From assembly GCA_900696685.1 (NCBI GenBank), contig CAADHA010000181.1, positions 1 to 41,935 on the forward strand: a stretch of 41,935 nucleotides of DNA, read 5' to 3'. This document shows positions 10,390 through 18,989 of this stretch, piece after piece. The notes under the pieces are model-generated. The model was not told the DNA's origin and made no database searches. It worked only from the letters and a program-made list of their open reading frames with translations. Position numbers and translations under genes: made by a program. How positions within the stretch are numbered: the stretch's first letter is position 1; each line of letters starts with the position of its first letter. The stretch comes from an uncultured Planctomycetota bacterium. GTDB taxonomy: Bacteria; Planctomycetota; Phycisphaerae; Phycisphaerales; UBA5793.

Positions 10390-10672
10390 GTGACAGCATC
10401 GTCCGCACGCGACCGAATGCCGCTGCACGAGGCGAGAGGCTCTGCGCCGGGGCCGAGGCCTTCCGCCGCCTCGGTATCCGCCGCCCGGTGATGACCAGCG
10501 CACCGCAGGAATGCGTGCAATCGAGGCCGGATCACGGGCGTTGGCACGTCATGGGTGGAAGTCCGGAGCGGCCGGGCGGCCCCGGTGGGAACAGGGCGGC
10601 CCGAATGGGTTGAATCAAACCGGGCTGGGCGAAATCGCTCGCGGCACGTGCGGCGGGGGCCGTTGTGTCGTC

Positions 10673-10678
10673 TACGAT
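10673..10678 (+). promoter_or_regulatory. Possible -10 hexamer (TACGAT) of the secretion operon
   Basis: TACGAT matches TATAAT at four of six positions and lies 68 bases before the ATG at 10746. The identical hexamer precedes the secreted-protein gene at 32708 and, on the minus strand, rpsL. No clear -35 is visible. Confidence 0.35.
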
Positions 10679-10745
10679 CATCCTCTGGCCTGGAGGGTAT
10701 GCAATGCCCCCCAGACCCACCCCCGACAGGCAGGACGGCGGCATC

Positions 10746-11999
10746 ATGCAACTTGGGAGTCAAATAACCAGAACGCGCCTTGCCCGGGCGCTCGCACTGC
10801 TCAGCCTCGCGGCGGCCGTTCTGCTCACGGCCCCCGCCCCTGCGGCAGCCCAGATCGAGATGCAGTCCTTCTATCAGGGATACCGCCCCACGGTCAGCCG
10901 CGAGGACATCGACGCGCTCATCGCGACCTTCGAACTCGACGAGGCGCAGGAAGCGCTGGTCGAGGCGATTTACGCCGGCTACCGCAATGCATACAACGAG
11001 GCCTCGGACATCGTCCGCGACGAGTTGCGGGCGATCCAGGAGACGATGAGCCTGACGAAGAACGAGGGGGTGAAGCAGTCTCTCTACAACGATTATGCGC
11101 GGAAGCGGGAGGCGTGGGCCGACGAGTCGCGCCGGCTCGAGACATCCTTCTTCGCCGATGCCAAGGCGCTGCTGACCGAAGAGCAGGACGGCCGCTGGCC
11201 CCGCTTCGAACGCGACCGGCGCAGACGCGCGGGGCTTCTGATCGGGGCGCGGCTGATGGCCGAGCGGGTGGACCTTGTCGCCGTGCTCGACAGCCTCGAC
11301 CTCGCCGACGAAGTGCGCGAGGCGTGTGACGAAGTCGTGGAGCGGTACGGCATCGAATTTGATCGCCCGCTCTCCGACCGCCACGCGCTGTGCGACCGGA
11401 TGGAGCGCCTTGCCGGGGACGCCGACGGCAAAGGCAACGCCGAAGATTCGCAGTTCCGCTCTCTTGAAGAGAGGATCAAGAGGCTGCACGTCGAGTTGCG
11501 CGACATCAACCTGCGCTTCATGGAGGCCTTCAAGTCGCGCCTGCCGAAGGACGAGGGCGGACGATTCGAGCGCGAGTTCCGCCGCCGCGTCTGGCCCCGC
11601 CACTTCGCAGCCGATGAGGTCGAGCAGGACGCCGGCCGCGTGCGGAGTCTCGCCGGCCTGACGCCGGAGCAGGACCGCGCGCTCGAAGCGATCCTTTCAG
11701 CGCACGATCTGCGGATGGAACCTCTTTCCCGCGAACTGGTTGAAGTGGAGATGGCGCGGGAGTTGCTGCGTCGGTGGCCGACGGGCCGGCCGGGTTCCGG
11801 GGGCGCCGAAGCATCCGGGGGGGCTGAGAGCGGTCAGGCTCACGAAGCCATTGAGACAAGGTCACAGCGCCTCCTGAACACCCGTAAGTCGCTCATGCGC
11901 TCGACGATCAACGACATCCGCGCCCTTCTCACGGCCGACCAGTTGCGGGCGCTTTCGACGGCCCAGGGAATCGGTGAAGAGGAACAGAATCGCCAATGA
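10746..11999 (+). CDS. Exported helical protein of unknown function, first gene of secretion operon
   Basis: The ATG at 10746 gives 417 residues with a clear signal peptide (RTRLARALALLSLAAAVLL, probable cleavage after APAAA near residue 35). The mature protein is highly charged and almost entirely helical by composition. Three LTxEQ-like segments occur: LLTEEQDGRW, LTPEQDRAL and LLTADQLRAL. Such motifs occur in Spy/CpxP-like periplasmic helical proteins, but I cannot show homology. Its last bases overlap the gspE start as ATGA, so it is translationally coupled to the export ATPase. This suggests a periplasmic part or chaperone of the apparatus (inference). An in-frame ATG at 10665 would put 27 non-signal residues ahead of the signal peptide and is less likely. 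Confidence 0.75.
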   Translation: MQLGSQITRTRLARALALLSLAAAVLLTAPAPAAAQIEMQSFYQGYRPTVSREDIDALIATFELDEAQEALVEAIYAGYRNAYNEASDIVRDELRAIQETMSLTKNEGVKQSLYNDYARKREAWADESRRLETSFFADAKALLTEEQDGRWPRFERDRRRRAGLLIGARLMAERVDLVAVLDSLDLADEVREACDEVVERYGIEFDRPLSDRHALCDRMERLAGDADGKGNAEDSQFRSLEERIKRLHVELRDINLRFMEAFKSRLPKDEGGRFEREFRRRVWPRHFAADEVEQDAGRVRSLAGLTPEQDRALEAILSAHDLRMEPLSRELVEVEMARELLRRWPTGRPGSGGAEASGGAESGQAHEAIETRSQRLLNTRKSLMRSTINDIRALLTADQLRALSTAQGIGEEEQNRQ

Positions 12000-13618
12000 G
12001 TGAGACCGCCACGGACAACAACGTTCGCCAGAAGTGCGCCCGGCTGGGAATCGAGTGGTTCGACGAACCTCTCGAAGCGGTCGATCCGCGCGTGGCGGAG
12101 GTCGTGCCGGCCGAGCAGGCGATTGACCATCACCTCGTGCCCGTGCGCTTCGAGGGAGATGCGGTCGTGGTGGTGATGCTCAACCCGCTCGATCTGGCGG
12201 CCGCGGATGAAGTGGCCGTGCTGGCCCAGCGGCCGGTGGTGCGCTGCGGGATGAGCCCCGAGCCGTTCAAGAAGCTCTTCGAGACCCAGTACGGCACGAC
12301 GGCGGCGCGCATGGCCGAGAGCCTGCGCGGCGACGCGGGCGGCGACGACATCCTCGATCGCAACATCGAAGCCATCGAGGCCGAGGATCTGCACCGCATG
12401 GCGGAGCAGCCCACCCTCATCAACCTCGTCAATCTCATCATCCTCGAGGCGATCAAGGGCCGTGCGTCCGACGTGCACATCGAGCCCTTTGAGACGGAGT
12501 TGAAGATCAAGTATCGCATCGACGGCGTGCTGAACGAACAGACGCCCCCGCCGCGCCACCTTCAGCCGGCCATCATCTCGCGCATCAAGATCATGGCGGG
12601 CATGAACATCGCCGAGCGATTCGTGCCGCAGGACGGCCATATCACCCTGCGCTTCGAAGGCCGAAAGGTCGACCTGCGCGTCAGCACCGTCCCCACGCTC
12701 TACGGCGAGTCGGTCGTCCTGCGCATTCTCGACAAGGGCACGCTCCCGCTTGACCTCGTCGAACTGGGCATGAGCGACAAGGACGTCAAGGTCATGGACC
12801 GCCTGCTCGACGTGCCGCACGGCATGCTGCTGGTGAGCGGCCCGACGGGCAGCGGCAAGACGACCACGCTCTACGCCGGCCTCCAGAAAATCTATTCGCC
12901 CGAACTCAAGATCATCACCATTGAGGACCCGGTCGAGTACGAACTGCACGGGGTCAACCAGATTCCCGTCAACCCCAAGCGCGGACTGACTTTCGCCCAG
13001 GGACTGCGGCACATCCTCCGTCAGGACCCCGACATCATCATGGTCGGCGAGATCCGCGACGGCGAGACCGCGGAGATCGCGGTGCGCTCGGCCCTCACGG
13101 GCCACCTCGTGTTCTCGACGATTCACACGAACGATGCGGTGTCGGCGGTGACGCGGCTGATCGACATGGGCGTCGAGCCGTTCCTCGTGTCCTCGGTGCT
13201 CGAAGGCGTGATCGCGCAGCGCCTGGGCCGGCGCATCTGTGCGCACTGCCGGCACAAGGTGCCCATGCCCGACGCGCTGGCGCACCGCCTCTCGCAGAAC
13301 GAGTTGACGATGTTCGGCGGCGGGATGTTCGCGGGCGCCGGCTGCGAGAAGTGCAACGGTTCGGGCTATCGCGGCCGCATCGGCTTCTTCGAAGTACTCG
13401 AGATCAACGGAGCGATGCGGCGCGCCATCAGCCAGCGCCTCAGCGCCCTTGAGATTCTCGCTGTCGCCAACAAGGACCACCTGCGCATGCGGGCCGACGG
13501 GCTGATCAAGGCCGCCAGCGGACAGACGACCATCGAAGACGTGCTGCGCGCCACGCAGGACGCCGAGGAGGAGCACGCCATGGCGACCCAGGCCGGCGCC
13601 GCCGGGCCGGCCGCATGA
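11996..13618 (+). CDS. gspE: Type II secretion/type IV pilus assembly ATPase GspE
   Basis: The 540-residue protein has an N-terminal MshEN/T2SSE-type domain (about 1-130) and a C-terminal RecA-like ATPase. The Walker A GPTGSGKT is at 282-289, the Asp box EDPVEYEL follows, the Walker B region DIIMVGEIRD starts at 346, and the His box is STIHTNDA. A C-terminal four-cysteine zinc motif uses Cys415/418 (CAHC) and Cys450/453 (CEKC), as in GspE/PilB but not PilT. It hydrolyses ATP at the cytoplasmic side to drive pseudopilus assembly. It overlaps the preceding unknown gene by four bases and is 13 bases from gspF. Confidence 0.95.
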   Translation: MSETATDNNVRQKCARLGIEWFDEPLEAVDPRVAEVVPAEQAIDHHLVPVRFEGDAVVVVMLNPLDLAAADEVAVLAQRPVVRCGMSPEPFKKLFETQYGTTAARMAESLRGDAGGDDILDRNIEAIEAEDLHRMAEQPTLINLVNLIILEAIKGRASDVHIEPFETELKIKYRIDGVLNEQTPPPRHLQPAIISRIKIMAGMNIAERFVPQDGHITLRFEGRKVDLRVSTVPTLYGESVVLRILDKGTLPLDLVELGMSDKDVKVMDRLLDVPHGMLLVSGPTGSGKTTTLYAGLQKIYSPELKIITIEDPVEYELHGVNQIPVNPKRGLTFAQGLRHILRQDPDIIMVGEIRDGETAEIAVRSALTGHLVFSTIHTNDAVSAVTRLIDMGVEPFLVSSVLEGVIAQRLGRRICAHCRHKVPMPDALAHRLSQNELTMFGGGMFAGAGCEKCNGSGYRGRIGFFEVLEINGAMRRAISQRLSALEILAVANKDHLRMRADGLIKAASGQTTIEDVLRATQDAEEEHAMATQAGAAGPAA

Positions 13619-13631
13619 CGCGAACGCACCC

Positions 13632-14897
13632 ATGCCGACCTTCCAGTATCAATCCGTCACGCGGGCCGGCCAGGCCATGAGCGGCACGATCGACGCCAAC
13701 GATCGGGCCGAGGCGATCCGCACGCTCAAGCAGCGAGGTGAAACCGCCACCCAACTGGCGCCGCTCAACGGCCGATCCGCGGTCGCCCGCAATGCCCCCT
13801 CCTTCCGCACTTCGCCCGCGGGCGCCAGCGCCGACATCGGCCAGCCGCTGCGCGGCCGGCAGACGATGCGTCGCGGCGAACTGGCCGCGTTCATACGCGA
13901 GATTGCCACGGCCCTCGAAGCGGGCCTGCCCCTGATGAACGCCCTGCGTGCCGTCGAGAAGCAGGCGTCCAGCCCGCGCCAGAGAGCCGTCATCGAGCAC
14001 CTGATGAGCCGCATCGAGGCGGGACGCAGCCTCGCCCAGGCCGCGCTCGAATGGGGCGCCCCCTTCGACGACATGATCGTCGGCATGCTCCGCGCCGGCG
14101 AAGCCTCGGGGCGGCTCGAAGTCATCATGATGCAACTCGCCGACCTGCTCGACCGTGAACTCGAAACAAAGCGATCCGTCGCCGGCGCGCTCATGTACCC
14201 CGCGATCCTCATCGTCGTGCTCGCGGTCGGCATCGCGGTGATTGTCACCTTCATCATCCCGCGCGTCCTGGCGAGCCTCGAAGGGCAGACCATCCAGTTG
14301 CCGCTGCCCACTGTCATCGTCAAGGGCTTCGCCGACTTCCTCGGCTCCTTCTGGTGGCTCGTGCTCGGGGCGATGGGCCTCCTCTACGCGGGCTGGAAGT
14401 CCGCCATGGCGCAGCCGCACATCCGCTTTGAACGCGACCGCATTCTGCTGGGCATCCCGATCGTGGGCAGCCTCGTGCGCGACGTCGCGGTCGGCCGCTT
14501 CACGCGCACGCTGGGGACGCTCATGGCCTCCGGCATTCCCATCATTGACGCCATCATCATCACGCGCGACACGCTGGGCAACAAGGCGATGGAGGGCGTC
14601 ATCGACGAGGTCGCCGACAAGATCCGCTCGGGCCAGTCCATCGCCGAGCCGATGGAGAAAAGCGGCTACTTCCCCCCGATCCTCATCCAGATCATCGACC
14701 TCGGCGAACGCAGCGGCCGCCTCGACACCATGCTCACGCAGGCGGCGGAGTCGTTCGACCGGCGCACCAGCGCCTCGCTCAAGATGTTCACCGCGGCCCT
14801 GCCGCCCGTCATCGTCGTGCTGATGGCCCTGGTCATCGGCTTTGTCATCCTGTCCGTCATTCTGCCCATGCTCTCGCTTCAGTCGGCGATCGGGTGA
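13632..14897 (+). CDS. gspF: Type II secretion inner-membrane platform protein GspF
   Basis: The 421-residue protein begins with the short FQYQSVTRAGQAMSGTIDAND segment typical of GspF/PilC and contains two repeats of the T2SSF helical domain. The first is around 80-200 (FIREIATALEAGLPLMNAL) and the second around 280-400 (FTRTLGTLMASGIPIIDAI). Hydrophobic helices follow each repeat (IAVIVTFIIPRVL; a pair near 240; IVVLMALVIGFVILSVILPM at the end). It forms the inner-membrane platform that couples GspE to the pseudopilus. Length and architecture are normal for the family. Confidence 0.94.
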   Translation: MPTFQYQSVTRAGQAMSGTIDANDRAEAIRTLKQRGETATQLAPLNGRSAVARNAPSFRTSPAGASADIGQPLRGRQTMRRGELAAFIREIATALEAGLPLMNALRAVEKQASSPRQRAVIEHLMSRIEAGRSLAQAALEWGAPFDDMIVGMLRAGEASGRLEVIMMQLADLLDRELETKRSVAGALMYPAILIVVLAVGIAVIVTFIIPRVLASLEGQTIQLPLPTVIVKGFADFLGSFWWLVLGAMGLLYAGWKSAMAQPHIRFERDRILLGIPIVGSLVRDVAVGRFTRTLGTLMASGIPIIDAIIITRDTLGNKAMEGVIDEVADKIRSGQSIAEPMEKSGYFPPILIQIIDLGERSGRLDTMLTQAAESFDRRTSASLKMFTAALPPVIVVLMALVIGFVILSVILPMLSLQSAIG

Positions 14898-14924
14898 AGC
14901 GCAAAGCTCCTGGAGACCCCCATC

Positions 14925-15374
14925 ATGCACCGTATGGAGAGTTCAACCGCAGGCCCGAAGCGATCGAGACGGCGCGCGTTCACGCTCATCGAGGCGATCG
15001 TCGTGATCATCATCATCGGCGTGCTCGCCGCGGTCGTCGCCCCGCGCGTGCTCCAGTACGTCGGCCGGTCGAAGGTCAACGCCGCCAAGGCTTCGATGGC
15101 GAGTCTGCGCACCGCCGTGGACCTCGTCATCGCCGACCTCGGCCGCGACGTGCAGAGCGGCGAGACCCTGCGCAGCCTCCTCTGGGAGAAGCCCAAGGAT
15201 GCGCCCGACACCTGGCAGAAGGGCATCAACAAGGAAGCCGACCTCAATGACCCGTGGGGGAATCCCTACATCATCGTCGTGCCCGGCGCCGTCCACGTGG
15301 ACTACGACATCATCAGCTACGGGGCCGACGGCCGCGAAGGCGGCGATGGCGACAACGCCGACATCATCGGTTAA
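14925..15374 (+). CDS. gspG: Major pseudopilin GspG
   Basis: The 149-residue protein has the prepilin leader ending RRRA, then FTLIEAIVVIIIIGVLAAVVAPR, with Glu at +5 of the mature protein. The C-terminal region carries the GspG calcium-site features DPWGNPY and SYGADGREGGDGDNADI. It is the major subunit of the periplasmic pseudopilus. The residue before the cleavage site is Ala rather than the almost universal Gly, which is unusual for the major subunit. A GGAG lies about 9 bases before the ATG at 14925. A second ATG at 14934 would shorten the leader by three residues. Confidence 0.95.
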   Translation: MHRMESSTAGPKRSRRRAFTLIEAIVVIIIIGVLAAVVAPRVLQYVGRSKVNAAKASMASLRTAVDLVIADLGRDVQSGETLRSLLWEKPKDAPDTWQKGINKEADLNDPWGNPYIIVVPGAVHVDYDIISYGADGREGGDGDNADIIG

Positions 15375-15398
15375 TCTCTTTCCCGGTCTGATCCCGCC

Positions 15399-16013
15399 AT
15401 GAACTTATCTCGATCCATCTTCTCGAACGCCGGGGCCGCGCGGAGCGTGCGCGCTTTCACGCTCGTCGAGATGATCGTCGTGATCGTGATCCTCGGCGTG
15501 CTGGCGGGCGTCACGACGATCCGCATGACCAATACGATCGGGCGGCGCGGCGGCGTCGCCGTCAGCCGCGTGCAGAACATCCTCGACGCCCTCGCCCATC
15601 GGCACGTGGCCAGCCAGGCGCCGGTTGCACTGGTCTATGACGCGAGCCGCGGCGAGCTTCGACTCGATCGCTACGAGTTCACGAGCCGCCTCGGCGAGAC
15701 CCCCTCCACGCAGCGCGAGCAGGGGCGATGGCAGCGCGACATCCTCGCGCCCGTCGTCTCCTTCGAGCGCGACGTCTTCCTCCGCGCCGCCTACCTCGAC
15801 GGGCGAGTCGAGCGAGGCTCGTTCCGCGTCGAGGCCTCGCCCCAGAGCATCCGCCCGACCATCGAGATCGAAATCCAGCTCGGCCAGACGGTCGAGACTG
15901 TCTCCCTGCTCCCGAGCGAGATGCGCTCGATGACGCTCTCCCAGGAGACGGACTACCTGCGCCTCTCGCCCGAAGACCTTCACTCCACGGGATCGGGGGA
16001 TGAGCGATGGTGA
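15399..16013 (+). CDS. gspH: Minor pseudopilin, GspH-like
   Basis: The 204-residue protein has a type IV prepilin leader ending SVRA followed by FTLVEMIVVIVILGVLAGV, with Glu at +5. The rest (about 170 residues) is beta-rich and lacks the GspG calcium signature. Its size and position after gspG fit GspH, although the sequence outside the N-terminal helix is too divergent to be certain. As in gspG, Ala precedes the cleavage site. The ATG lies 24 bases after the gspG stop. The 3' end overlaps the next pseudopilin gene by seven bases. Confidence 0.8.
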   Translation: MNLSRSIFSNAGAARSVRAFTLVEMIVVIVILGVLAGVTTIRMTNTIGRRGGVAVSRVQNILDALAHRHVASQAPVALVYDASRGELRLDRYEFTSRLGETPSTQREQGRWQRDILAPVVSFERDVFLRAAYLDGRVERGSFRVEASPQSIRPTIEIEIQLGQTVETVSLLPSEMRSMTLSQETDYLRLSPEDLHSTGSGDERW

Positions 16014-16519
16014 AGAGAGTCCACGGGGAATCGAGGCATCGAGGCGCCGGGGCATCGTGCGGCCAGTCGTTCAGAGGCGCCCGAAACCGGTTGCGCCGTC
16101 GTTTGCGCGGCATGGCGCTGATGGACGTCCTGGTGGCGGGGATGGTTCTCTCAGGCTCGCTCGTCGCCGTGCTGGGCATCGCCAGCCGGGCGCTCAACGC
16201 CCAGGCGCGCGGGCAGCAGATTCAGGATGCGGCGATGATCCTCGACTCGCTGCTCAACGAAGTCCTCGCCCTCGGGCCCGAGGAGTTTCTCAAGAGCGGC
16301 GCGATGAGCGGCACGGCCGATCCGCCGTTTGACCGCTTCACCTACCGCATTTCCATCGACGACCTCTCGCCCGGCGAGCCGCTGCGCGTGACCGCCCGAG
16401 TGTGGTGGAGCACGGGGGGGGGCGAGCAGACAGCCGAGGCACAGACGCTCATGGCCCGCCGCCTCGGCGACGAGCCGGACCCCGATCGCAGGCCCACACA
16501 GGCCGTGGAGCGCCCATGA
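16007..16519 (+). CDS. gspI: Minor pseudopilin, GspI-like
   Basis: The 170-residue protein has an unusually long basic leader of about 36 residues ending RRRLRG, then MALMDVLVAGMVLSGSLVAVLG. Residue +5 is Asp rather than Glu. The globular domain (FDRFTYRISIDDLSPGEPLRVTARVWW) resembles the small minor pseudopilins, and the gene order H-I-J-K supports GspI. The upstream ATG at 16007 overlaps gspH; no nearer ATG precedes the hydrophobic helix except one directly at it. The early leader codons are in a GC-rich, repeat-like segment around 16021-16065. The stop overlaps gspJ as ATGA. Confidence 0.7.
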   Translation: MVKRVHGESRHRGAGASCGQSFRGARNRLRRRLRGMALMDVLVAGMVLSGSLVAVLGIASRALNAQARGQQIQDAAMILDSLLNEVLALGPEEFLKSGAMSGTADPPFDRFTYRISIDDLSPGEPLRVTARVWWSTGGGEQTAEAQTLMARRLGDEPDPDRRPTQAVERP

Positions 16520-17550
16520 TGCGCAGGCAATCTTCTTCCGCGGAGAACGCATTCCGCTCGGCTCGGCGCCGCGGCTTTACGCTCATCGAACTCATCGCCG
16601 CCAGCGTCATCGCCGCCGTCCTCGCCGGCGCCGCCACCATGTCCATCCGGCGGCTCGCCGACAGCCGCGACCGATCCGCTCAGCGCCAGGCCGCCATGGA
16701 GTCGGTCCACTCCATCACGCGCATCATCGCGCGCGACATGGCCAACATCGTCCGCGACACCACGCTCATCGACACCATCGTCCGCATCGACGACACCACC
16801 GGCTCGTCGCCCGAGCAGCGCGACGAGTTGCTGCTCTTCGCCCGCTCCATGAGGCCCGTCCGCCCCGAGCAGGCCGAGGACGGCGGCTACCGTGAGTCGG
16901 GCAATCACGAAATCCACTACCGCCTCAAATCTGATCCGCAGGTGCGAGGCGTCCTGTGGCGGCGCAGCGACCCGATCGTGGACGAGAACTACGAAGGCGG
17001 CGGAGTGGCCGTCCCCCTCGGCACTCACATCGTCTCCCTCGACTTCGAGGCCTTCAACGGCACGGCATGGGAAGCCGCATGGGACAGCGACAAGGACGGC
17101 CTGCCGCACGCGCTCCGCGTCACCTGCCGCGGCATTGTGCCGCAGACCGGCGCCCTCGTCGTCGCACGCGCCACCGTCGCCCTCGACCGCATCCCCCTTC
17201 CCTTTGATCCCGAAGTCGACGAGACCTACGACCCCTCGAACGACATCTGGAACCTCGAACTCGGCGGAAGTGAGCGCGACGGCAACCTCTTCCAGTTTGA
17301 CGGCGGCGCCGGCGGCACTCCACCGCCGCGCGGCGGAGGCGGCGGCACGCGACGGCGCGGCGACGGAGGCGGGGAAGGCATGGAGTTCGGCCCGCCGCGC
17401 GGCGGCGGCGGTCGCGGCGGACAGGGCGGCGAATTCCGAATCCAGCCCGGACAGGGTCAGGGCGGGCAACGCCCGGGCGGTCCCGGCAGCGGCGGCGGCG
17501 GACGCTCGGGCGGCGGCGGCGGCGGACGATCAGGCGGAGGCAATCCATGA
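16516..17550 (+). CDS. gspJ: Minor pseudopilin, GspJ-like, with Gly-rich tail
   Basis: The 344-residue protein starts MMRRQSSS and has a prepilin leader ending ARRRG followed by FTLIELIAASVIAAVLAGAA, with Glu at +5. Residues 30-255 form a GspJ-sized globular domain containing GVLWRRSDPIVDENYEGG. From about residue 263 (base 17302) to the end, the protein is a low-complexity tail of some 80 residues made mainly of Gly with Arg, Pro and Gln. GspJ proteins normally end near residue 200-250, so the tail is an addition. The start is fixed by the ATGA overlap with gspI; a longer open frame back to 16402 is a shadow. The 3' end overlaps gspK as ATGA. Confidence 0.82.
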   Translation: MMRRQSSSAENAFRSARRRGFTLIELIAASVIAAVLAGAATMSIRRLADSRDRSAQRQAAMESVHSITRIIARDMANIVRDTTLIDTIVRIDDTTGSSPEQRDELLLFARSMRPVRPEQAEDGGYRESGNHEIHYRLKSDPQVRGVLWRRSDPIVDENYEGGGVAVPLGTHIVSLDFEAFNGTAWEAAWDSDKDGLPHALRVTCRGIVPQTGALVVARATVALDRIPLPFDPEVDETYDPSNDIWNLELGGSERDGNLFQFDGGAGGTPPPRGGGGGTRRRGDGGGEGMEFGPPRGGGGRGGQGGEFRIQPGQGQGGQRPGGPGSGGGGRSGGGGGGRSGGGNP

Positions 17551-18989
17551 TCCGGCTCCTGCGCCCCATCCTTGCCCCCCCCCGATCTCGGCAGCGCCCC
17601 GCGCGACGCGGCTCGACGCTCATGCTCGTCCTCTGGATCGTCACCATCACGACACTCATCGTCGTGCCTCTGCAACTCTCTGCGCAGCGACAGGCCGTCT
17701 CGGGGCGCGAGTTCCTCGGCCGCGTGCGCGCCAAGTGGGCCGCCCGCGCCGCCGTCGAGACCTACATCGCCTACCTCGCCTGGGAGATCGACACCGAGCA
17801 GCAGACCGACCCCGTGCAGTTCCGGGCCAAGATGGAGGAACTGGCGCACGGCGCGATCCGCGACGCCTCCAATGTCCTCATCGCCGAGTACCACGTCCAG
17901 CACTGGATGAACGACGATCTCAAGGACGGACCCGCCGACGCCCACGCCAAGGCCAATCTCAACCGGCTCGACGAAGAGACCCTCGCTCGCCTCGAAGACA
18001 TCACTCCCGAGATGGTGGCCGCCATCCTCGACTGGATGGACGCGGACGACGACGTGCGCGAAGGAGGCGCGGAGGCGGGGTACTACAACCATCCCCTCAA
18101 GCCCTACAACCCGCGCAACGGGCCTTTCAAGAATCTCCAGGAACTTGAACTGGTCCTGGGCGTCACGTCGAAACTCGTGCGCGGCGAAGACTGGAACCTC
18201 AACGGCCTGCTTGATCCCAATGAGGACGACGGCTTCGAGACCTGGCCCGAAGACAATGGCGACGGCCGCCTCGACGCCGGCTGGTCCGCCGTCCTGACGA
18301 CCGCCTCCGTCGAGCCGGGGCCGCTCGCGCCCAACAGCGGGCGCATCTCCCTGAGCACCTCGGCCGTGTCGGCGATCCGCGAGGCCCTCGGCGTCGATCA
18401 GAACCAGGCCAACGCCCTGTTCCACTATGCGCGCGTCGAGACCAACACGCTCGAAGGCCTGATCACCATCCCGTTGAGCAGCATCGGCCGCGACGGCAAC
18501 CCCGTCGCCAACACCGGCGCGACCGGCCAGACCGGCGGCTCCACTTCCCGCCGCGGCCGACAGAACCAGCCCCAGCAGCCCCAGACCCTCGGCGCCCGCG
18601 ACCTGACCGACGAGCAGCTCGGCCGCGTTCTCGCCGGCGCCACGATCGGCACAACCTACGCGCCCCAGCCCGGCCGCATCAACATCAACACCGCGCCTGT
18701 CAAGGTGCTCGAACTTCTGCCCGGCGTCGATGAGGCGATGGCCGACCAGATCGTCTCCCTGCGCGAGCGAAAGACGCAGGGCCTCACGAGCATCGTCGAA
18801 CTTCTCCAGATTCCGTCCCTGTCGCGAGAGACGCTCGCCGCCATGGCGCCCTTCATCGATGTGCGCAGCAACGTCTTCACGCTCACGGCGCGCGGCGTGG
18901 CGCTGCCCGGCAGGACCGAGGTCGAACTCGTGGTTACGATCGACCGTTCTTCGCTTCCCATTCGCATTCTCGAGTACATCGAACGATGA
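17547..18989 (+). CDS. gspK: Pseudopilus tip protein GspK
   Basis: The 480-residue protein has a prepilin-like leader ending ARRG, then STLMLVLWIVTITTLIVVPLQ. Position +5 is not Glu, as is usual for GspK at the pseudopilus tip. The large periplasmic part contains two helix-hairpin-helix-like segments, seen in LNRLDEETLARLEDITPEMVAAILDW near 150 and in ININTAPVKVLELLPGV near 383, plus an acidic stretch near 220-240 (NLNGLLDPNEDDGFE) that could bind calcium. The size is larger than the usual 300-330 residues because of a Gln/Gly/Thr-rich linker around 325-350. It overlaps both neighbours by four bases. Confidence 0.88.
   Translation: MIRLLRPILAPPRSRQRPARRGSTLMLVLWIVTITTLIVVPLQLSAQRQAVSGREFLGRVRAKWAARAAVETYIAYLAWEIDTEQQTDPVQFRAKMEELAHGAIRDASNVLIAEYHVQHWMNDDLKDGPADAHAKANLNRLDEETLARLEDITPEMVAAILDWMDADDDVREGGAEAGYYNHPLKPYNPRNGPFKNLQELELVLGVTSKLVRGEDWNLNGLLDPNEDDGFETWPEDNGDGRLDAGWSAVLTTASVEPGPLAPNSGRISLSTSAVSAIREALGVDQNQANALFHYARVETNTLEGLITIPLSSIGRDGNPVANTGATGQTGGSTSRRGRQNQPQQPQTLGARDLTDEQLGRVLAGATIGTTYAPQPGRININTAPVKVLELLPGVDEAMADQIVSLRERKTQGLTSIVELLQIPSLSRETLAAMAPFIDVRSNVFTLTARGVALPGRTEVELVVTIDRSSLPIRILEYIER

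Larger units (their letters stand above)
10375..10745. other. Divergent intergenic region pgsA / secretion operon
   Basis: This 371-base GC-rich gap separates the divergent pgsA and secretion operons. It holds a TACTAT on the minus strand near pgsA, a TACGAT on the plus strand at 10673-10678, and a hairpin at 10690-10714 (8-base arms with one mismatch, 9-base loop) that would sit at the 5' end of the operon mRNA. I looked for a signal recognition particle RNA core and did not find one. No small gene is convincing. Confidence 0.5.

Noticed and set aside
10375..10503. N-terminal extension of PgsA
   Set aside because: The extra residues are Arg/Gly-rich and the family N-terminus starts exactly at the ATG at 10374.
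10540..10670. GC-rich hairpin region considered as signal recognition particle RNA
   Set aside because: The conserved core around GGAAGGAAGC is absent, and the pairing seen is short.
11840..13633. Minus-strand open frame (597 codons) opposite gspE
   Set aside because: Antisense shadow of a gene with Walker motifs; Val/Asp/Arg-biased translation.
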